NCBI RefSeq assembly: GCF_003049575.1
Contig: NZ_PYWI01000003.1
Span: 1-64,000 of the forward strand
Length of the DNA stretch: 64,000 bases
Direction: 5' to 3'
From: Lysinibacillus parviboronicapiens
Lineage (GTDB): Bacteria > Bacillota > Bacilli > Bacillales_A > Planococcaceae
Shown here: in pieces, positions 18,112-26,658 of the stretch
Layout: each line of letters starts with the position of its first letter
How positions within the stretch are numbered: position 1 is the stretch's first letter
Notes under the pieces: generated by a model
Seen by the model: only the letters and a program-made list of their open reading frames with translations
Told to the model about the DNA's origin: nothing
Databases searched by the model: none
Made by a program: the position numbers and the translations under genes

Positions 18112-19371
18112 TTAAATATATACAACTAAAAAATCTTTCCCTATTTTCAAACCTTTATCTGTTAATTGCTGCTTAATTTCTTTATGCCAAGTAGACGCTA
18201 TAATAATAAACACATTGGTTGGCAAATCATCAAGTGAGACAATCTTTACATTTCTTAAAAGCTGACCTCGTTTATTAATATCATTATCAATAAAAGCACT
18301 CAACTTTATTGAATGATTATTTAAATGTTCTAAAACTCTTTCTCCAAACGAACCTGCACCAAATATAAATATCTCTTTTTCATTTGTACACATGGATAGA
18401 TTATCGAATAGTTTTTCATCATCTAATGTATAGACGGCATCATGTTTTAAATAATAATAAAACTCATCATCTTCTAATCGAAAATTTATTTCTAATAAAG
18501 TATATTCTTTCATCTCTTGAAAAACACCATCAGAATATCTTTCAAACCCGCAAGTTGCAATTTCTAGAGCAAACCCTAATTGTTCCTCTATAATAGAAAA
18601 AACCCAACCTAATAAATAATCTCGCTTTGTAAAATATTTTTCATTACTAAAGTCATTTAAATATGTAATTTCAGCCCATCCGGGTGCTTTAGTTAAGTTT
18701 TTTTCTAAAAACATTTGTTCTGTTCTAGAAAAATATCGTGCCTCAACCTTTTTATTAAACCTTAATGTGCTTTTAACATTCATTTTAGATAACCAAAAAT
18801 TTTTTTGATCAAAATACTGTATAATTGAAAAAAGTTTATCCTCATACTTATATGCATCCAATATCCCTGGTTCAAATTCTGCTAATAATACTTTATTTTG
18901 AATCTGTTGATCTAAGCTAGTAAATAATCTTAAATCGGTCCCTTGCGAATCCGACTTAAACCAATCTACATACTCAATACCTATACTTTGTAAAGCTTTT
19001 TTTAATGTAATGTTGCGTAACTCAGTTTTATTATCTACATCAAACAACTCTGCAAATGACCAATTTTCTAATTGACTTTTATTTGGTTCAAGTACACTAG
19101 AACAATGCGGAGATTTAGTCAAATGAAAATACACTTTTTCAGATTCTATATTCGAGACAATGCTATTAAATACATATAATTGTTTAAATGTAGAATCTTT
19201 TTTATTTATGTACTCAAAATCCCTATCATCAGCATCAAATGCTACTCCAATTGAATAGGGGGCAAGTATCTCCCACTTCTGATTCAAATCACCCGATGCT
19301 CCTATATCTAATAAAACAGGTGGATTATCAATAAATTCTTTCCTTTTTAAAATTCTCTTTAATATTTCCAC
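18112..19371 (-). CDS. FkbM-like methyltransferase with Rossmann-like C-terminal domain
   Basis: A 419-residue protein. The first ~300 residues look like a FkbM-type SAM-dependent methyltransferase: VLLDIGASGDLNQKW (SAM loop), then IEYVDWFKSDSQGTDLRLF, the acidic FkbM-like core. From about residue 333 the accessory domain begins (IFIFGAGSFGERVLEHL, LSAFIDNDINKRGQLL). Likely O-methylates a glycan sugar; the target is unknown. It shares its accessory domain with the upstream glycosyltransferase, nine bases away. Confidence 0.75.
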   Translation of the reverse strand: MEILKRILKRKEFIDNPPVLLDIGASGDLNQKWEILAPYSIGVAFDADDRDFEYINKKDSTFKQLYVFNSIVSNIESEKVYFHLTKSPHCSSVLEPNKSQLENWSFAELFDVDNKTELRNITLKKALQSIGIEYVDWFKSDSQGTDLRLFTSLDQQIQNKVLLAEFEPGILDAYKYEDKLFSIIQYFDQKNFWLSKMNVKSTLRFNKKVEARYFSRTEQMFLEKNLTKAPGWAEITYLNDFSNEKYFTKRDYLLGWVFSIIEEQLGFALEIATCGFERYSDGVFQEMKEYTLLEINFRLEDDEFYYYLKHDAVYTLDDEKLFDNLSMCTNEKEIFIFGAGSFGERVLEHLNNHSIKLSAFIDNDINKRGQLLRNVKIVSLDDLPTNVFIIIASTWHKEIKQQLTDKGLKIGKDFLVVYI

Positions 19372-19380
19372 ATTAACTCC

Positions 19381-20709
19381 CTATTCTTTTGAATTAAAAT
19401 GTATAAAACTATAAGTTTGCTGGTCCTTGTGAATAAATAAATCCCCTTTAAATTGTTCAACAATTTCTTTCCAACTTATTATTAACAACCGTCCTTTAGT
19501 AACTTTAAGTTCTTCTAACTCTTTAATTAAATTTAAATCATGACTCCCCTCTAAACATACTATAATAATTGCATCATGTTTATAATCATTCAAATAACAT
19601 TTACCATAAATAGGAACGCCGTCATCTGTTGTTACTTCTTGAGGATTACTTTCGATTAAAGCTTGAACTCGAATATTTGCTTTTTCGAGTTCATTCAGAA
19701 TTAGAGGTGTAATTCGATTTTTTCCAAACAACATAATATCTTTACCATTAAAGTATTGGAAATTTGAACACACAGATTTATCTTGATTTATTTTAATTTC
19801 TAACCATTTGAGCAATATTTCTTTGTTATTATCTTTTTTTTCATCATAAACAGTTGATTCTAATAGATTATACGATTTCAATTTTTCATTCTGACTACTT
19901 ATGCTTTTTAAGTATGGAATATATATAGCATTTATAATATCTTTATTTAAACGATAACGCCCCGCCTCAAATCTATTATTGATATATATTTCAAATTGAT
20001 GGAAATGGTAAAAAACTATTAGAGATTCTTCAGTATCGATACCCTTAGATAAATCATATTGTTGAACATTCCACGGAGCAACTCCACCACCTAAATGTTC
20101 AAGTACATGAACGCTTCCTTCAAATCTAGTTAACCAGTCATCTAAATATTTTTGGTCTCCAAATTTCCCGTCTTCATAACGATTAAAACACCACTCTATA
20201 CAACGTTCTTGCCACCAGTTTAATATTTTCTTACCTTCAAAATTGTTCTTGAAAGTCATAAATTGTACACAATAAATACCTGATGTACTTGATTGATCGT
20301 ATTCTTTTGTATAGCGATGTTCCGTTATCAAAACTGATTTTCTAGATTTATCAAATTCATCAAGTAAAATAGACGGTGAATTATAAAAATACAAATCAGC
20401 ATCTAAGTATGTACATTCTTTTACATCATAATTATCTAATACATAAGAAATTGCATATGGTGTACTTGTCCAACAATACTCTCCTTTAGATCGACTTTCT
20501 TTAACTGATAATAATCTCTCGCTCTCAAAACTTGCTAAAGGTATTAAAACTGCATGCTGTAAAGACAAATCATCTAAGATTTCAAAGCATAAGTCATCCA
20601 TACAAATAATGTATAATAGAAAATTATCTCCCGTTTTTTCTAAAGACTCATACAATGCCATACCTCTTGATAAATAATTCGAATCAAATAAAGTACAAAA
20701 ATTATGCAA
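19381..20709 (-). CDS. Glycosyltransferase with Rossmann-like C-terminal domain
   Basis: A 442-residue protein. The N-terminal part (NFCTLFDSNYLSRGMALYESL, then ECTYLDADLYFYNSP with a DxD motif) resembles retaining GT-A transferases of the GT8 kind. From about residue 324 the accessory domain appears (DIMLFGKNRITPLILNEL, with the terminal ISWKEIVEQF), though its glycine loop is degenerate. The frame opens at 20733, but TTG at 20707-20709 lies seven bases after AAAGGAG, so that is my start. Immediately upstream is an aminotransferase relic. Confidence 0.75.
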   Translation of the reverse strand: MHNFCTLFDSNYLSRGMALYESLEKTGDNFLLYIICMDDLCFEILDDLSLQHAVLIPLASFESERLLSVKESRSKGEYCWTSTPYAISYVLDNYDVKECTYLDADLYFYNSPSILLDEFDKSRKSVLITEHRYTKEYDQSSTSGIYCVQFMTFKNNFEGKKILNWWQERCIEWCFNRYEDGKFGDQKYLDDWLTRFEGSVHVLEHLGGGVAPWNVQQYDLSKGIDTEESLIVFYHFHQFEIYINNRFEAGRYRLNKDIINAIYIPYLKSISSQNEKLKSYNLLESTVYDEKKDNNKEILLKWLEIKINQDKSVCSNFQYFNGKDIMLFGKNRITPLILNELEKANIRVQALIESNPQEVTTDDGVPIYGKCYLNDYKHDAIIIVCLEGSHDLNLIKELEELKVTKGRLLIISWKEIVEQFKGDLFIHKDQQTYSFIHFNSKE

Positions 20710-20737
20710 ACTATTACTCCTTTCCAACTTCAAAAAA

Positions 20738-21115
20738 CTACACTATGCTCTTTATAATTTCTTCTTGCTCTCTATTCATTAATGTAACATTTAAAGGAAT
20801 ACTCAGAATTCTATCGCAAAGGTTTTCTGTACTAAGTAAATTACCTAGTTTAGCATACTGATTAAATGCACTCTGTAAATGAAGAGGTGTTGGATAATGG
20901 ATTAAAGCACCTATACCTCTTTCTTCTAAATAATGATTTAAACTGTTTCTGATATTTGTATCGTCAAGAATTATAACGCATAAATGCCAGTTTGGATCAC
21001 AATTCGGGATTAAAGAATCTACACTGTAACATTCGCAACAAGTTCTACTAATTTAATAGTTAGGTTGCTCCCAATAAACCCTAGGCCTCCAGTGACAAGA
21101 ATATTTTTAAACAAT
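20738..21115 (-). pseudogene. Composite relic: SDR epimerase N-terminus joined to DegT aminotransferase C-terminus
   Basis: Reading downward from 21115, the frame gives FKNILVTGGLGFIGSNL and then VANVTV, the NAD-binding start of an extended-SDR epimerase. It shifts frame by an apparent two-base loss and continues DSLIP. It then passes without a break into NCDPNWHLCVIILDD and RGIGALIHYPTPLHLQSAF, ending IIKSIV before TAG at 20738. The second part matches the C-terminus of DegT/DnrJ-type sugar aminotransferases. I infer that a deletion removed most of both genes and fused the remains. No functional product is expected. Confidence 0.75.
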
Positions 21116-21124
21116 CTCTAATTT

Positions 21125-22153
21125 TTATCCTCTCTTCATTAAAAATCCTTCATAAGATTTCCATTCTCCATCAATTTTAATTTTAAGATGTGATTCAAAT
21201 TCAAGAAAGATATTATACTTCCCATAAAAAAAATTTATTAACTTTTCTTTACTCATTATCCAAACAGGGTAATCTGCGTCATAAATATTGGGAGGAACGT
21301 ATTGTACAGATAATCTATCTTCTTTTTTGTTATTAAATGGCATCTTATCGAACAAAATAAATGGTACCTTTTCTCCAATAACCTCTTCTAATATTAGATA
21401 TGGGTCCTCAAGATACTGTAAAACACTTGAAAAAATTATCACATCAATATTCTTTGTCTGCATACATTTTTGGATATTATCGTAAAATTTAAGTGTATCA
21501 TCTTCAAAATGTTCTTTACCTACACGAACAAACTCTTCCTGTTCCACAACATTCCAATTTATTTTTCTAAAATCAAAAAATTTCTTACACTCATAGTAGG
21601 TTGACCCTAAAGATCCTCCAAAATCAAGAACGTTTAAATCCCCTTCATTACTATTTGCTATAAATAATAATGATGCAATCAATGGAAAAGAATAATCTGG
21701 TTTATCAAATAAAACGGAGTCCCTTTCATATGCAGCTTCACCCTGTTTAACCTTTAATAAGGAACTCTTAACCTTATTAAGTATAATTTCTGAATTATAA
21801 CCTCTACTTAAACTTTCTGCTTCTTGCCAATTATCGAAATCCCCATAAATACCAAAAAAATCTTCCCAATATAAATAGTTGTCAAATTTTTTTAGCCCTA
21901 TTTTTTTGAGTTGTGTCTCTATTTCTAAATACCACGATGAGGCAATTACAATATAGGACTCTTTATTTATAATTTCTGGTTTATTAATTCTGAGCCCTTG
22001 TAATACTTTCCCACGTTTTAGAATATCATTATCTATAAACCCCTTAATATTAATTTTTTTCTTGTTCAACTCTTTTAGAACATTCACCCCCATTGCACCT
22101 GTTCCAAAAATATAAATATCACCATCGAATTTTAATAATTTATTTAAAATCAT
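21125..22153 (-). CDS. Rossmann-like domain fused to TIGR04325-type methyltransferase
   Basis: A 342-residue protein. Here the accessory domain is N-terminal (DIYIFGTGAMGVNVLKEL, IKGFIDNDILKRGKVL, YIVIASSWYLEIE; residues 1-95). The remainder resembles the TIGR04325 (LIC12133) putative methyltransferases: LNVLDFGGSLGSTYYE near residue 175, then VIIFSSVLQYLEDPY and FILFDKMPF. Target unknown. The gene is bracketed by two epimerase relics (20738-21115 and 22163-22202), suggesting it arrived as a cassette. Confidence 0.8.
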   Translation of the reverse strand: MILNKLLKFDGDIYIFGTGAMGVNVLKELNKKKINIKGFIDNDILKRGKVLQGLRINKPEIINKESYIVIASSWYLEIETQLKKIGLKKFDNYLYWEDFFGIYGDFDNWQEAESLSRGYNSEIILNKVKSSLLKVKQGEAAYERDSVLFDKPDYSFPLIASLLFIANSNEGDLNVLDFGGSLGSTYYECKKFFDFRKINWNVVEQEEFVRVGKEHFEDDTLKFYDNIQKCMQTKNIDVIIFSSVLQYLEDPYLILEEVIGEKVPFILFDKMPFNNKKEDRLSVQYVPPNIYDADYPVWIMSKEKLINFFYGKYNIFLEFESHLKIKIDGEWKSYEGFLMKRG

Positions 22154-22162
22154 GGCCTCCCT

Positions 22163-22202
22163 CTCCCTCTAGTTCCTATAAACCCAAACCACCTGTTACC
22201 AT
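22163..22202 (-). pseudogene. Micro-relic of an SDR epimerase start
   Basis: On the minus strand the bases just before the methyltransferase gene read MVTGGLG and, one base out of frame, FIGT. This is the NAD-binding VTGGLGFIG motif of sugar epimerases with a single-base loss. Only about 12 codons remain. The similar motif in the relic on the other side of the gene suggests related epimerase sequence once flanked it. Very short, so the call is tentative. Confidence 0.4.
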
Positions 22203-22210
22203 TTTTTATA

Positions 22211-23452
22211 TTATCCGCTTTTATTCCCAATTAAATCTTTCCAATTAATTATTTTTACACCTTCCGGTATTAAATCATTAATTAAAGAAATTACTTTTCT
22301 ATCATGATGTCCCTCTATACTTACCAAAATTATATCTTCAGCTTTAAATCTTATATCTCGAATATCTTTGATTTTTATGCCATTTAATACTTTCCCTACA
22401 TTATTAGACTCCATTACTAAGAAGTTTTTAATACGATATCCTCTTTCATCCATATAACCTTGTAAAAACTCTCCCCATTCCCCTGATCCAAATATATACA
22501 ATTCTCCTATTTCAAAATTAATAGGACTCATTTCTTCAACAGAGTTCTCTATAAACTTCATTTTCAGAACGGTGGTAGATGCTTTTTCTTTCAAAAACTT
22601 CACATTAAAGATATTTTCTGTTGTATAAAAATCCGCTTCAAAATTAGATACAATTTTTTGGGGATGAATTAAAGGGTAATCAATTGGATAAACTGGTAAT
22701 TCAGCTAATAAATCATTATATTCTTTAGTATGGGTTGCTTCCTTCGAAAAACCAATATTACTAACCAAATTTTTTTTAGGCAATATTGTATACCCTTTGT
22801 TAATAAATGAAGTAAAAACCCATGGATACGCCCAAGAATCTATAAGACCATTGGCGACATCATCAAATGTTTTTTCCCAGAATTCTTTAACGAAGACATC
22901 GTAATAAATTTCATCAAATTCATTCGATTCTTTATATTTAGACCATTCCGCCAAACTAATATCAATCTTTTCCCACGCACGTTTCCACGTTGCCCATCCC
23001 CAACACTCTGGATATACAGAAAAATAATAGCTTTCATCTATTTGAAATGACGGTAATTGAAAATTATTACCTGCTATTGTCATAACTCTTTCTTCTTCTC
23101 GATAGTACTCTAATAATTCCTCACAAAAGCTAAAGAAATCTGTATGAGGTAAACAATCATCTTCTAAGATTATCGCATCTTCTACATACGAAAACACCTC
23201 ATCCAATCCTGAAGAAATCCTTCTTTTACATCCCTGATTTTCGTCTGAGTAAATATATGTCACATTACAATCCCAATCCACCTGTATAAGTTCGCGTGTA
23301 TCTGCACATAACTGCGCTTCGCCCTCTCTATACGCTCTCGGACCATCGGCAATAACAAATAACTGCTTCGGCGAATATTTGCGAATTTCCTCAAAAACGA
23401 TAGCTGTTGTATCTGGACGATTGAATATGATAAATGCTACAGGTTTTTTCAT
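22211..23452 (-). CDS. GT-A glycosyltransferase (HlpA-like) with Rossmann-like C-terminal domain
   Basis: A 413-residue protein. KPVAFIIFNRPDTTAIVFEE at the start and DAIILEDDCLPHTDFF (EDD metal motif) near residue 95 match the group often annotated as hemolytic protein HlpA-like, a GT-A glycosyltransferase family related to GNT-I. ECWGWATWKRAW is a strongly conserved stretch of that group. From about residue 317 the accessory domain reads ELYIFGSGEWGEFLQGY and ends KIINWKDLIG. It probably adds a sugar to the flagellar glycan. The haemolysin name should not be taken literally. Confidence 0.8.
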   Translation of the reverse strand: MKKPVAFIIFNRPDTTAIVFEEIRKYSPKQLFVIADGPRAYREGEAQLCADTRELIQVDWDCNVTYIYSDENQGCKRRISSGLDEVFSYVEDAIILEDDCLPHTDFFSFCEELLEYYREEERVMTIAGNNFQLPSFQIDESYYFSVYPECWGWATWKRAWEKIDISLAEWSKYKESNEFDEIYYDVFVKEFWEKTFDDVANGLIDSWAYPWVFTSFINKGYTILPKKNLVSNIGFSKEATHTKEYNDLLAELPVYPIDYPLIHPQKIVSNFEADFYTTENIFNVKFLKEKASTTVLKMKFIENSVEEMSPINFEIGELYIFGSGEWGEFLQGYMDERGYRIKNFLVMESNNVGKVLNGIKIKDIRDIRFKAEDIILVSIEGHHDRKVISLINDLIPEGVKIINWKDLIGNKSG

Positions 23453-23474
23453 TTTGCATCCCTCAACTTAGATT

Positions 23475-24359
23475 TTATTTTATTCCATCTACAATCAAAG
23501 ACGAGTAGACATTATTACCATGCCAATTTCGCGAATCATTATCCTTACTTCTACTAATAAAACCATGCTCTAGCTTCCAATCGCTTTGATGAAAATTACC
23601 ACTTTCATCAAAGTATTCGATTATATCAACAGTACTAAAACCAGCATTCTTTAATAAACCTGTTATCATATCAACGGTGTACAAAACTTTATGATCCTCA
23701 GCTCCATCACCAAATCCACCTGGCTTTATCCAACTAATATAGTGTGGATTCGGATGATTCCCATCTGGAACTGCAATCCTTAAACGACCACCTTTTTCTA
23801 AGTAATGAAAGCAATTTTTGGCTGCTATTACTCCTTGCTCATAAGTTAAGTGTTCCCAAACGTGCTCTGCGACAATAGAATTTATTTCCCTTCCTCCAAA
23901 TAAATTCTTCCAATCTTCCTGCTTTAATACATCCAAATAAGGTATATCTGTAGAAATCCACCCTTTCTGATTTGTTTGAGATGCACCGATAATAACCTTT
24001 AGTTTGTCATAATACTTAATCTGCTCAGACGCAGTTAAATATCCTAAATAATCGTCGAACTCCCTATATGTGATGAAATCTATCTGCTGTTTAAATCTCA
24101 TATGCCCTAATTGATTTATAATTTCCTTTTCAAAAGAGCTACAAATAACGATACAATGCTCACTAGTCATTAGATTATGAATTTCTTCAGAATGATGAAT
24201 TTTCTTATCAAATAACATAAGACCAACCTTTGTTTTATCATTATCAATAAAACATTCTATATCAACGGGTAGACTATTTAGCAAAATATTACAATATTTT
24301 TTTTTACTTAAAGATCCCGTACCCCAAAAGATTAATTTTTTATCTATTAGATCGAGCAT
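23475..24359 (-). CDS. Rossmann-like domain fused to SAM methyltransferase
   Basis: A 294-residue protein. Residues 8-100 form the accessory domain (KLIFWGTGSLSKKKY, IECFIDNDKTKVG, HCIVICSSFEKEI). From about residue 118 a class I methyltransferase follows: VIIGASQTNQKGWIST, VAEHVWEHLTYEQG, then LEKGGRLRIAVPDG. This resembles predicted SAM-dependent methyltransferases found in surface-polysaccharide clusters. The ATG at 24357-24359 has AGAGGTG upstream. It sits at the edge of a pseudogene whose stop region overlaps its start. Confidence 0.8.
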   Translation of the reverse strand: MLDLIDKKLIFWGTGSLSKKKYCNILLNSLPVDIECFIDNDKTKVGLMLFDKKIHHSEEIHNLMTSEHCIVICSSFEKEIINQLGHMRFKQQIDFITYREFDDYLGYLTASEQIKYYDKLKVIIGASQTNQKGWISTDIPYLDVLKQEDWKNLFGGREINSIVAEHVWEHLTYEQGVIAAKNCFHYLEKGGRLRIAVPDGNHPNPHYISWIKPGGFGDGAEDHKVLYTVDMITGLLKNAGFSTVDIIEYFDESGNFHQSDWKLEHGFISRSKDNDSRNWHGNNVYSSLIVDGIK

Positions 24360-24361
24360 AA

Positions 24362-24960
24362 TACACCTCTGAATTTCTTTTTGTTATTAGATACCAAAAT
24401 CATTATTAATTCTATAAAAATACTTGTCTGTGTTTTAAAATCGCACATCGAAGCCATTTCAACAAAATCTATCTTTCTAAAGCCGCGTTTTATTAAATTA
24501 TCAAAACCTTTGTCTTCATTTATTGAACTTAAACTACTAACTACCCAATTCACTCTATATCTTTCATCTATTACCACCGAGATTTTTATGATTTAATACT
24601 TCTTTTGAATACTCTCCATTATAAAATAACTCTTTATAAATTGATATTTTTTCCACACTAATTATTACTAACCTTTTCAAACCATTGTTTATCCTGTTCT
24701 ACTGATATAATACTATCAACTTTTTCAGACCACCATAAAGTACTACTCCAGAGCCATATTCAAAATTTTTCATAGTTTCATTTACTCTATCTTTAATAGA
24801 TTCAATAAAGGATATGTAATCCACGATAATGGTTTTCCATTCTTATCAACAGGACTACTTTCTTCAACGCTTTGATAAAAAACGTTCTTTTTCAAATATA
24901 TCGTGTCACAAATCATTCCTGTTTGATCTATATAAAATAAAATTTCATATCCCTACCCTA
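24362..24960 (-). pseudogene. Decayed copy of the methyltransferase at 25746-26645
   Basis: Several frames of the minus strand match the intact neighbour in order: FYIDQTGMICDT, then VEESSPVDKNGKP and FEYGSG. Next come LWWSEKVDSIISVEQDK, VIDERYRVNWVVSSL, and finally FDNLIKRGFRKIDFVEM with DFKTQTSIF. The same motifs appear in the intact gene (FYIDQTGTVTD, FEYGSGNSTLWWS, VIIDGRDRVNCAINSL, LNKRGFKQIEFIGM, DFKSQTSIF). At least two frameshifts, an internal deletion and stop codons break it. The accessory-domain N-terminus is mostly missing. It is a tandem duplicate, now dead. Confidence 0.8.
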
Positions 24961-25029
24961 TAATTTAAGCATCTCGAAGGCTTTCTTAAAGCTCTTGTAC
25001 TTTTGCACACTGAATACTGACTAAACCCT

Positions 25030-25456
25030 TTATTCAATATTGAAGATATCATTCTTTTCTTCGCTGAATTGATTAGCTATATAGTTTCTTATGATTTCCT
25101 TTGTAACTGTTCAAACAGTCGCACAAAAGTACCCTCTCTCCAACAAATATTGTCACAATACTTTTTTATTAGCTCAGAAAACTCGTCTTGCAGTAATCTC
25201 GACGACCTTCTTTTTGGTATTGCATGATTTTGCTGGGTGCTTAACTTACTGGACGTAATAGTAATAAATAAATATGATCTTTCCCTACACTACCTTGCAT
25301 AATCATTATCAGCCCTGCTTCACACCCCTGTCTTACTAATTCTCTTGTTCGAATTGCTATTGGACCCCTCAATATTTTACATCTATATTTTGTTACTCAT
25401 ATCACAAGGTACTTTATATCCTGTATTGCATGACTATTTTTTCTATAATCGTCCAT
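25030..25456 (-). pseudogene. tnpA: IS200/IS605 transposase TnpA relic
   Basis: From ATG at 25454-25456 the minus strand reads MDDYRKNSHAIQDIKYLVI, then a stop where Trp is expected. It continues LRGPIAIRTRELVRQ, GSVGKDHIYLLL (the HxH catalytic motif with the second His now Tyr) and SKIMQYQKEG. Later shifted frames give NYIANQF-like sequence and EKNDIFNIE before TAA. This is the single-strand (HUH) transposase of IS200/IS605 elements, clearly dead. 25457-25745 holds probable left-end hairpin sequence (an ACCGT/ACGGT stem near 25510-25525) and no gene. Confidence 0.75.
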
Positions 25457-25745
25457 ACCTCCACCTCTCAATTGAAGTATGGATCGATACGGGAAAGACT
25501 AAAAGCTGATACCGTCTAAATACGGTGGAGTTAGACCACACATTTGGAATTAAATATTTCCATTTTGCACTCCGTTAAATGCCCCTGATTTTATCTTCTA
25601 TATTAAATTCAATTCATATGAATATAATAGATTCTTGATACTTTTTTATTAAGATATAAAAGCCCCTAAACTTAATTATGTATCTCTGACAATTTATAAT
25701 ATTGCTTGAATAGGGCGATTCGTATTTTGGACAATTACAACTCTT

Positions 25746-26645
25746 TCATAAACCTAAACAATTATCGTTTTTATAAAAAATACTCGTCTGTGATTTAAAA
25801 TCATAAATTGGAATCATTCCAATAAATTCAATTTGTTTAAATCCCCTCTTATTCAAATATTCATATCCTGCTTTATAACATTCTCTATCCGTGTTATCCC
25901 AAATTATAACTCCGCTTTTACTCAAAGAATGTAGACTATTGATGGCACAATTCACTCTATCTCGACCATCTATAATCACAATATCGATATCTTTATGTTT
26001 CAAAATTTCTTTCGAATAATTTCCATTATAAATTAATTCTCTATGAACTATTCCGACATTAGTATCTTTAGTTTGACTTTCAACCTGCATATACCATTCT
26101 TTGTCATGTTCAACAGCAAAAATTTTATTGACTCTTTTAGACCACCACAATGTACTATTACCTGATCCATATTCAAAAACTTTCATATTTTTATTTATTC
26201 TACTCGATAAAAATTCAATACAAGGATATGTAATCCAAGGAATAGGTTCTCCATTTTTATCTACAGATTTCATTTCATTAATACTTCTATAAAAGCCACA
26301 TTCCTCTAAATAATTGTATTTTTGTTTTTTTAATTGCTTATAGATTAAATAATACGGTTCATCATGTATTGTTTTAATAGGTTTATGAATTACTGAAGAT
26401 AATTTTTGTTGAAGCAATCTTGACTCATCTTTATTACCAAGAGCAATTAGAAGGAAGTCTATACTATTTATGCTTTCATCTTGAATTTCAGCAACACTCT
26501 TATAAACGATTACATTATCAAAATTTCTTGCATCTGTAACTGTACCAGTCTGATCTATATAAAACATAATTGTATAACCTTGTAGTTTTAAAATTTCACT
26601 TGCATAGTACCCTGATGAACTAGCTCCATATATGGCCGCTCTCAA
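25746..26645 (-). CDS. Rossmann-like domain fused to methyltransferase
   Basis: About 299 residues. The N-terminal ~90 residues form the accessory domain (RAAIYGASSSGYYASEIL, IMFYIDQTG, FLLIALGNKDE). The rest is a class I SAM-binding fold (MKVFEYGSGNSTLWWSKRV, then IDIVIIDGRDRVNC and GVIIWDNTDRE), similar to predicted methyltransferases of surface-glycan loci. The frame opens at a TTG touching the ribosome site; the next TTG (26643-26645) is nine bases from GAGGAG and gives MRAAIYGAS, so I prefer it. It lies 13 bases downstream of the maf gene. A dead copy is at 24362-24960. Confidence 0.75.
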   Translation of the reverse strand: MRAAIYGASSSGYYASEILKLQGYTIMFYIDQTGTVTDARNFDNVIVYKSVAEIQDESINSIDFLLIALGNKDESRLLQQKLSSVIHKPIKTIHDEPYYLIYKQLKKQKYNYLEECGFYRSINEMKSVDKNGEPIPWITYPCIEFLSSRINKNMKVFEYGSGNSTLWWSKRVNKIFAVEHDKEWYMQVESQTKDTNVGIVHRELIYNGNYSKEILKHKDIDIVIIDGRDRVNCAINSLHSLSKSGVIIWDNTDRECYKAGYEYLNKRGFKQIEFIGMIPIYDFKSQTSIFYKNDNCLGL

Positions 26646-26658
26646 ACTTAACAACTCC

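Noticed and set aside
22211-23452. Haemolysin (HlpA-like) label
   Set aside because: The EDD metal motif and the position among sugar genes support a glycosyltransferase; nothing in the sequence suggests a toxin.
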